Shown here: positions 7,070 to 11,653 of the stretch, one piece after another
Layout of the letters: each line of letters starts with the position of its first letter
Position numbering within the stretch: position 1 is the first letter of the stretch
Assembly: GCA_965656195.1 (NCBI GenBank)
Contig: CBFHJL010000089.1
Location: forward strand, 1-11,653
Source: Brumimicrobium sp965656195
Lineage (GTDB): Bacteria; Bacteroidota; Bacteroidia; Flavobacteriales_D; Crocinitomicaceae
DNA length: 11,653 nucleotides
Direction of reading: 5' to 3'
Notes under the pieces: generated by a model
The model's input: only the letters and a program-made list of their open reading frames with translations
Databases searched by the model: none
What the model was told of the DNA's origin: nothing
Translations under genes and position numbers: made by a program

Positions 7070-8098
7070 ATGAATAGAATAGCGCTCTCGATAATAACTG
7101 CTTTATTGGTGATTTCATCATCCGCTCAGGATGTACATTTTTCACAAATGCGATTTTCTCCATTTAATGTGAATCCAGGTTTAGCCGGTCTAGATGGTAA
7201 AATTCAGGGGATAGTGAATTATCGTTCACAATGGAATAGTGTTGCGGCACCTTTTAATACACTTGGTGCATCTTTTGATATGCGATTTGAACCTTTTCGC
7301 AGAGATGGAGGATTTTTGGCTGGAGGCATCAATTTTTTTCATGATGTTGCTGGAGATTTAAATATGACTACCTCCAATGTTAATCTAAATTTGGCCTATC
7401 ACTTACCAATTAATCAAGAGAGCACATTAGGATTAGGAATGCAAGTAGGTTATGCTCAGCGAGGTCTGGGTTCTTCAGAAGGATTGTGGCAATCTCAATA
7501 CAATGGGTCAACTTTTGATCAAGCTATTTCAAGTGGTGAATCTTTCGGGAACATGAGTTTCGGTCATTTAGATGCAGCTGCGGGAGTGGTTTACAATTAT
7601 AATTCATTATCGCGCAATTCATTTAACTCTGGAGGTTTCAAGTTAACCGCAGGTGCATCAGTGTTTCATGTGAATAGACCTTCATATTCATTCATTTCTG
7701 GAGGAGAGGACGATCTTCACATGCGCTATTCGGGATTTGTTCGTGGGTCGTTCAATTTAGGCGATTCTAAATGGCAAATGCTTCCTGGTGCATATTATCA
7801 ACAACAGGGAGGTCATCGAGAGATCTATGCGGGTTCTTATTTTCAATACACAGTTCACGGAGGCTCTCAACGCACTGGTTTCAAACAAAAATTCTCAATT
7901 GCGTATGGAGCATATTACCGTTTTGGGGATGCATTCGTGAATAAGTTGTTGATCAATTTTGCAGAGTATAGCATCGGTATGGCTTATGACTTGAATGTGT
8001 CTTCTCTTACTCAAGCGAGTAGAGGTAGAGGTGGTATTGAGTTTATGCTAAGGTATAGACTGGAAAAAATGAGTTCAGCGAGAGCAAGAATTAATTAA
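7070..8098 (+). CDS. Type IX secretion membrane protein, PorP/SprF family
   Basis: This 342-residue protein has a signal peptide (MNRIALSIITALLVISSSAQ) followed directly by the family's hallmark mature N-terminus: DVHFSQMRFSPFNVNPGLAG (21-40), then VNYRSQWNSV (49-58) and a short-strand segment ASFDMRF. The rest alternates hydrophobic and polar residues with many Gly and aromatic residues, as in an outer-membrane beta-barrel (for example LGLGMQVGYAQRG, FSIAYGAYYRFGDAF). In Flavobacterium, SprF is needed to secrete and attach the adhesin SprB; most genomes carry many paralogues, often paired with a large surface protein, and no such partner is visible here. ATG codons at 7064 and 7070 and a TTG at 7061 are all in frame; I chose 7070 for the most typical signal peptide. 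It is probably transcribed alone and faces the OmpA/PD40 gene tail to tail. Confidence 0.9.
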   Translation: MNRIALSIITALLVISSSAQDVHFSQMRFSPFNVNPGLAGLDGKIQGIVNYRSQWNSVAAPFNTLGASFDMRFEPFRRDGGFLAGGINFFHDVAGDLNMTTSNVNLNLAYHLPINQESTLGLGMQVGYAQRGLGSSEGLWQSQYNGSTFDQAISSGESFGNMSFGHLDAAAGVVYNYNSLSRNSFNSGGFKLTAGASVFHVNRPSYSFISGGEDDLHMRYSGFVRGSFNLGDSKWQMLPGAYYQQQGGHREIYAGSYFQYTVHGGSQRTGFKQKFSIAYGAYYRFGDAFVNKLLINFAEYSIGMAYDLNVSSLTQASRGRGGIEFMLRYRLEKMSSARARIN

Positions 8099-8272
8099 TA
8101 GATAAGGTCTGGGATACGAGGTCGAATGTTCAGTTCTAGTTTATTTTTAGTTTAACACTCAATCCTATAAAAGATAAGTTTAGTTTGCTTCAAAATATGC
8201 CATTCAATCTATTGTTTGTAAAGAATGCAAAGTCTCAGATTCTTTTCTAATACATAACAGCTTTAATGTATC

Positions 8273-8307
8273 GAAAATAAAAAAGACCCGAGTCAAACTC
8301 GGGCCTT
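8273..8307 (-). terminator. Intrinsic terminator of the OmpA/PD40 gene
   Basis: CCCGAGT (8287-8293) and ACTCGGG (8297-8303) form a GC-rich stem with a 3-nt loop, with extra flanking G-C/A-T pairs beyond one mismatch. Read on the minus strand, the stem is followed by TCTTTTTTATTTTC, and it lies about 35 bp after the stop codon at 8340. The + side has no T-run, so it does not obviously serve the converging PorP/SprF gene. Confidence 0.88.
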
Positions 8308-8339
8308 AATTAGATATAGGGGTATAGTATGCGGTAATT

Positions 8340-11006
8340 CTATCTTTCTATGATGATAAACTCAACACGTCTGTTTTTTTGTTTTCCTTCTTCTGTATTG
8401 TTATCTGCGATTGGTTTGCTTTCGCCGTATCCCTTAGCGACCATTCTACCTTCATTTACATTCTTTGATTTAAGGTATGAAAGAACAGAGTTCACACGGT
8501 CCTGAGAGAGTTTCATATTGGAATTGTCATTTCCAACGTTATCTGTATGTCCTCCAAGTTCAATTTTTACCCCAGGGTTATTCTCCATGAATTCAACAAC
8601 TCTGTTTAATTCACTGTAAGATGCTGATTTCAGTGTTGCAGAACCAAACTCAAAGAAAATATTGTTTAATCTAACTGTTGAACCAACTTCAATAGGTACT
8701 AAGAATAAGTCACGTTCGATTTCTTTATATTCTCCTAACCCTTTAAGATCAAGATTTTCAGAAACTCCTATGTAGTCTGCAGCACTTGCATTAAAGTCAT
8801 AATTGATTCCATATGGAAGAACGATTTTATATTCTCCTGTTTTAGGGTTTGTTCGAGCGACACCATAGTTTTTTCCATCGTTCAGATTGTTGTAAGCAAT
8901 TGTTGCGGAAATCGGCTCATTTGTTTTAGAATCTAATACACGACCTTTGATTAAAATAACCGGATCAGGCTGCACTTCCTCTTTCAATTTGATTTTTACT
9001 ATGTCTTCTTTCCCTTTAGAATTTTTACTGCTTGACATGTAGGCATATTCCCCTGATGCATCGATCGAGTAATATGCATCCCAAAGCTCAGTGTTAATAT
9101 CACTTCCTGCATTCTCAGGGGCACTCCATTTTGTCCATGTATCATCCAATCGTTTGGAGAACCATATGTCGTTACTCCCAACTCCTCCTTCTCTGTTTGA
9201 TGAATAGTAAAGTGTTTTACCATCAGATGCGAGGAATGGTGAGTGGTCGTCTGTTTTAGGTCCGTTGATTGTACTTCCTAAGTTAATAGGTCTTGCCCAT
9301 GTACCATCTTCTTGCAAATGAGAAACATAAATATCTTGGCTGTTATCGTCAGATTTCTCAGAAAAAGATAGGAGTAAATGTTTACCATCTTGTGACCAAT
9401 ACTGACCAACGAAATCGCCTTTAGGCATCTCGCTATACCCATCTATTTCAATTCCTTTTGGTTCAGACCAGCCGCTTTCCGTGCGATACATAAAAGAATA
9501 CCCTCTTCCAGTTCGCTCTCCATTCTTGTAGAAACCTTTTATCATCAGTGTGTTTTCATCTGGACTTACACCAGCCACACTATTATATGTTGATTTGTTG
9601 AATGGAGCCTCTAAGTGACTTGCAATTGCATTATCAATTCCATTAGAAACATCAGCTACCCAAATATCTTGAGAATTCAATGCCCCTTTCGTATTAAGCG
9701 GGTGATCAGCACGAATGAAGTATAGTGTTTTTCCATCTGGAGAAATTCGTGGTGTAACCTCTGAATATGCAGTGTTTAAATTCTTGTCAGTATTACTTAC
9801 AACTTCCTCTGTAAAGCTTGGATATACCGAGTTGTCTTTTTTAGTTTTTCCAAATTTGTAAATGGCTTGAACTTGAAGGCCAAATAAATTATTTACACTT
9901 TTCAATGTTGGTTCATTTACACCTGTAATATTAAAATAAGGAACATCATCTTCTAAAAACTCCGCATTGTGTCTGAGTAAGTTTATTTGTGCATACGCTT
10001 TTACACCAAGCATAACGGGAACATTTTTAACAGGATTAATAAAGGCTCCAACGTTATAATTCATACCCGCTGTAAATCCATTTCCGATTTTTTCGTAATC
10101 TGATTCCGTACCGTTGAAGTTTAGCTTTTTCTTCATGCTTCCCATAAGTCCATGAATTCCCCATCCATAATAGAATTTGAAAAAACTTGAATTAAAGTCA
10201 CTTGGTACTAGGAATGATATATTCAAGCCATTAGAAGAGTATTTGTAAGTTCTTTCCCAAAAAGGCGACTCTCCTCCACCGACAGATTTTGCACTTCTAT
10301 TTTGATAATCAAATTGCAGAAAACCGCGGTTCTTATTGTATAAAGCAGCAAATACACCAAAACCATTAGTAGTACCCATTTTGTTGAGCGGAATATCTTG
10401 AGAGATAGGTTGTAAATCCTCTGTTAATTTTTGAGATACGCTGTTATATGCATCAAAGTATTCATTGAAAGCTTTATATCCTCCCCATGATCTGTCATAA
10501 CCAATCCCTGCATACGCCATTGACCAATTATTCAATTCTGGACCAAAAGGACCAGTACTACCTTCCCAATCAGTAACAGCAGTTAGATGCGGTGCAATGT
10601 TGTGATAAGTAGATTTATCAACGAACCAAACCAATTCACGAATCCAATCCTCTTTAAGCCACAGTAAAGCCTGTACAGAGTTGCTCGTAGAAGAGCTGTT
10701 CAAGATGTTAGCAATCAGTGTTCTGTCACAACTTGTAAGTATTGCAACTAGTTTTAGTTTGGCATCTTCGTCTTTTGAATTTTCTTCTAATTTTCCGAGT
10801 AGTAAGCGGATCGCAGCACTACCGACACTTAATTCGGCTTTGTTTACGTTTTTTACAATATCAGCATCAGGTGCAAGCTTTTCATAGTGTGGTGAATAGC
10901 TAGCTTTGTATTCCTCATAGCTCATTTGTGCATTAGCATTATGAGCGAGAAATAAAAAGATAAATGCCAAAAGTAAGTTAGTTGTGAGAATTTTTACTTT
11001 TTTCAT
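8340..11006 (-). CDS. PD40/OmpA envelope protein, PorE-like C-terminal half, with barrel-like N-terminal part
   Basis: This is an 888-residue exported multidomain protein. Residues 1-26 are a signal peptide ending NANAQ. Residues 50-135 look helical. Residues about 150-386 show alternating aromatic strands that resemble an outer-membrane barrel (GFGVFAALYNKNRGFLQFDY, FFKFYYGWGIHGLMG, LFGLQVQAIYKFGK). Residues 412-672 carry at least five PD40 propeller repeats (ISPDGKTLYFIR, VSPDENTLMIKG, WSQDGKHLLLSF, LASDGKTLYYSSNREGGVGS, IDASGEYAYMSS). Residues 684-770 form a carboxypeptidase-regulatory-like domain (IKGRVLDSKTNEPISATI). Residues 780-888 are OmpA_C, with D822 in GGHTDNVG and R837 in SQDRVNS spaced 15 apart, like the diaminopimelate-binding pair of OmpA proteins, so peptidoglycan binding is expected. 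The last three domains match the order in Porphyromonas PorE, whose N-terminal TPRs I do not see here. The ATG at 11006 is the only start that yields the signal peptide. Confidence 0.9.
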   Translation of the reverse strand: MKKVKILTTNLLLAFIFLFLAHNANAQMSYEEYKASYSPHYEKLAPDADIVKNVNKAELSVGSAAIRLLLGKLEENSKDEDAKLKLVAILTSCDRTLIANILNSSSTSNSVQALLWLKEDWIRELVWFVDKSTYHNIAPHLTAVTDWEGSTGPFGPELNNWSMAYAGIGYDRSWGGYKAFNEYFDAYNSVSQKLTEDLQPISQDIPLNKMGTTNGFGVFAALYNKNRGFLQFDYQNRSAKSVGGGESPFWERTYKYSSNGLNISFLVPSDFNSSFFKFYYGWGIHGLMGSMKKKLNFNGTESDYEKIGNGFTAGMNYNVGAFINPVKNVPVMLGVKAYAQINLLRHNAEFLEDDVPYFNITGVNEPTLKSVNNLFGLQVQAIYKFGKTKKDNSVYPSFTEEVVSNTDKNLNTAYSEVTPRISPDGKTLYFIRADHPLNTKGALNSQDIWVADVSNGIDNAIASHLEAPFNKSTYNSVAGVSPDENTLMIKGFYKNGERTGRGYSFMYRTESGWSEPKGIEIDGYSEMPKGDFVGQYWSQDGKHLLLSFSEKSDDNSQDIYVSHLQEDGTWARPINLGSTINGPKTDDHSPFLASDGKTLYYSSNREGGVGSNDIWFSKRLDDTWTKWSAPENAGSDINTELWDAYYSIDASGEYAYMSSSKNSKGKEDIVKIKLKEEVQPDPVILIKGRVLDSKTNEPISATIAYNNLNDGKNYGVARTNPKTGEYKIVLPYGINYDFNASAADYIGVSENLDLKGLGEYKEIERDLFLVPIEVGSTVRLNNIFFEFGSATLKSASYSELNRVVEFMENNPGVKIELGGHTDNVGNDNSNMKLSQDRVNSVLSYLKSKNVNEGRMVAKGYGESKPIADNNTEEGKQKNRRVEFIIIER

Positions 11007-11040
11007 AATTAGTTTTATAGTGCTGTGAATTAATACACTA

Positions 11041-11048
11041 CAAATATC
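11041..11048 (-). promoter_or_regulatory. Weak candidate -7 element of the OmpA/PD40 gene
   Basis: On the minus strand this reads GATATTTG, one mismatch from TAnnTTTG, about 35 bp before the start codon; the implied leader is about 28 nt. No -33 motif is recognisable. The upstream gene ends in its own terminator, so a promoter somewhere in 11007-11165 is expected. Confidence 0.3.
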
Positions 11049-11151
11049 TCTAACTAAACTTTACAGGGAATGCGTAGAATTACCCATTTTATCACTTGAG
11101 AATCAATTTATTTCAGAACCATATTTTTTTTCAAACATTTTGGAATATAAT

Positions 11152-11187
11152 TAATTAAACACAAAAGGCGCCCAATAATTGGACGCC
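11152..11187 (-). terminator. Intrinsic terminator of the right-edge beta-barrel gene
   Basis: GGCGCCCAA (11167-11175) pairs with TTGGACGCC (11179-11187). The single C-A mismatch on the + strand becomes a G-U wobble in minus-strand RNA, so the hairpin is better formed on the minus strand. There it is followed by TTTTGTGTTTAATT. It lies about 25 bp after the stop codon at 11212 and separates that gene from the OmpA/PD40 gene. Confidence 0.82.
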
Positions 11188-11211
11188 AGTTGCACTTTAC
11201 TTTTTTTCTTC

Positions 11212-11652
11212 TTAGAAGTTTAGACTTAATCCAGCCGAAAAAGCTCTATAGTCTGGTCCTTTATTTCCTTCAAATAAGCTATTTAGTCCATAATTTGCAA
11301 AGACCGTAAAGTCACCAACTCCCATACGGACACTAGCATCAATCAAGAATGGATTCAAGTGATAATGTCCTTTATTGATGTCTTTTCTCTTCTGATCCTG
11401 TATCACATATTTTTGTTTCAATCGTGATCCAATTCTATAGTTTACAACAGCACCTGCAGAAAAGTGAAAGCTTTTTTCTGGATCATTTCCTGGCATGAGT
11501 GTGAAGTATACTGGTACGGAAATGTAAGATGCGTTCAAGAAGTTTTTATCAAACGATTTCGTACTGTCCATCGTATTAAAGATTGTCGTATCGTTGTACG
11601 ATAATGTGGAAGAGGTAGATTTAAATGCATATCTGTTAAATCTAAAACCAAG
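11212..11652 (-). CDS. Outer-membrane beta-barrel protein, 5' end cut by window edge
   Basis: The frame is open from the window edge to the TAA at 11212-11214, giving 146 visible C-terminal residues. An internal ATG at 11571 is not the likely start, because strand-like sequence continues upstream of it (LGFRFNRYAFKSTSS). Amphipathic strands alternate with polar turns: ASYISVPVYFTLMPG, FHFSAGAVVNYRIGSRL, FLIDASVRMGVGDFTVFANYG, and a final AFSAGLSLNF. The C-terminal Phe and this pattern are typical of outer-membrane barrels, and the SVPVYF-to-end layout resembles PorT-type OMP_b-brl_2 proteins, of which this would be roughly the last two thirds. No specific function can be assigned. The barrel call is good; the subfamily is inferred. 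Confidence 0.75.
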   Translation of the reverse strand, partial: LGFRFNRYAFKSTSSTLSYNDTTIFNTMDSTKSFDKNFLNASYISVPVYFTLMPGNDPEKSFHFSAGAVVNYRIGSRLKQKYVIQDQKRKDINKGHYHLNPFLIDASVRMGVGDFTVFANYGLNSLFEGNKGPDYRAFSAGLSLNF

Positions 11653-11653
11653 A

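Noticed and set aside
8220..8246. Weak hairpin AAAGAAT/ATTCTTT followed by a short T-run, as a + strand terminator for the PorP/SprF gene
   Set aside because: The stem is 7 bp and almost all A/T with a 12-nt loop, so it is unlikely to be stable; it lies more than 120 bp after the stop codon.
8250..8271. Palindrome ATACAT/ATGTAT
   Set aside because: Only 6 bp and A/T-rich, with no conserved context; expected by chance in this base composition.

Overview
The window looks like ordinary chromosomal DNA from a Bacteroidota species, probably of the Flavobacteriia type. Four things point that way. The DNA is AT-rich. Start codons have no Shine-Dalgarno sequence and follow A/T-rich leaders. Two intergenic regions carry perfect matches to the Bacteroidota -7 promoter element TAnnTTTG. 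The gene content includes a PorP/SprF-type outer-membrane protein, a PD40/OmpA envelope protein and a DUF2141 protein. No mobile element, phage gene, CRISPR array, tRNA or rRNA was seen, and both ends of the window cut through a gene.

Layout from left to right: (1) the 3' part of a DUF2141 gene on +, ending in a 20-bp tail-to-tail overlap with the next gene; (2) on -, a very long exported TraB/GumN-family protein (1095 aa), lying 45 bp downstream of (3) hutI, imidazolonepropionase of histidine breakdown, also on -; (4) a divergent promoter region holding one candidate promoter for each side, plus a strong hairpin/T-tract on + that terminates no visible gene; (5) on +, prs (PRPP synthase) and rplY/ctc (ribosomal protein L25), 11 bp apart and closed by a clear intrinsic terminator; (6) on +, a PorP/SprF family protein; (7) convergent to it on -, an 888-aa protein with signal peptide, a barrel-like region, PD40 propeller repeats, a carboxypeptidase-regulatory-like domain and a C-terminal OmpA peptidoglycan-binding domain, with its own terminator; (8) on -, the 3' part of an outer-membrane beta-barrel gene, also followed by a terminator.

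Functionally there are three blocks. hutI and prs-rplY are housekeeping metabolism and translation. The TraB/GumN protein is probably co-transcribed with hutI without an obvious metabolic link. The right third is cell-envelope: an SprF/PorP protein, an OmpA/PD40 protein resembling the type IX secretion component PorE in its C-terminal half, and a small barrel.

I do not see a clearly new multi-gene system. The points most worth a second look are the roughly 800-residue C-terminal extension of the TraB/GumN protein, which seems to hold three diverged tandem modules; the orphan terminator between hutI and prs; and the apparent barrel fused to a PorE-like tail.
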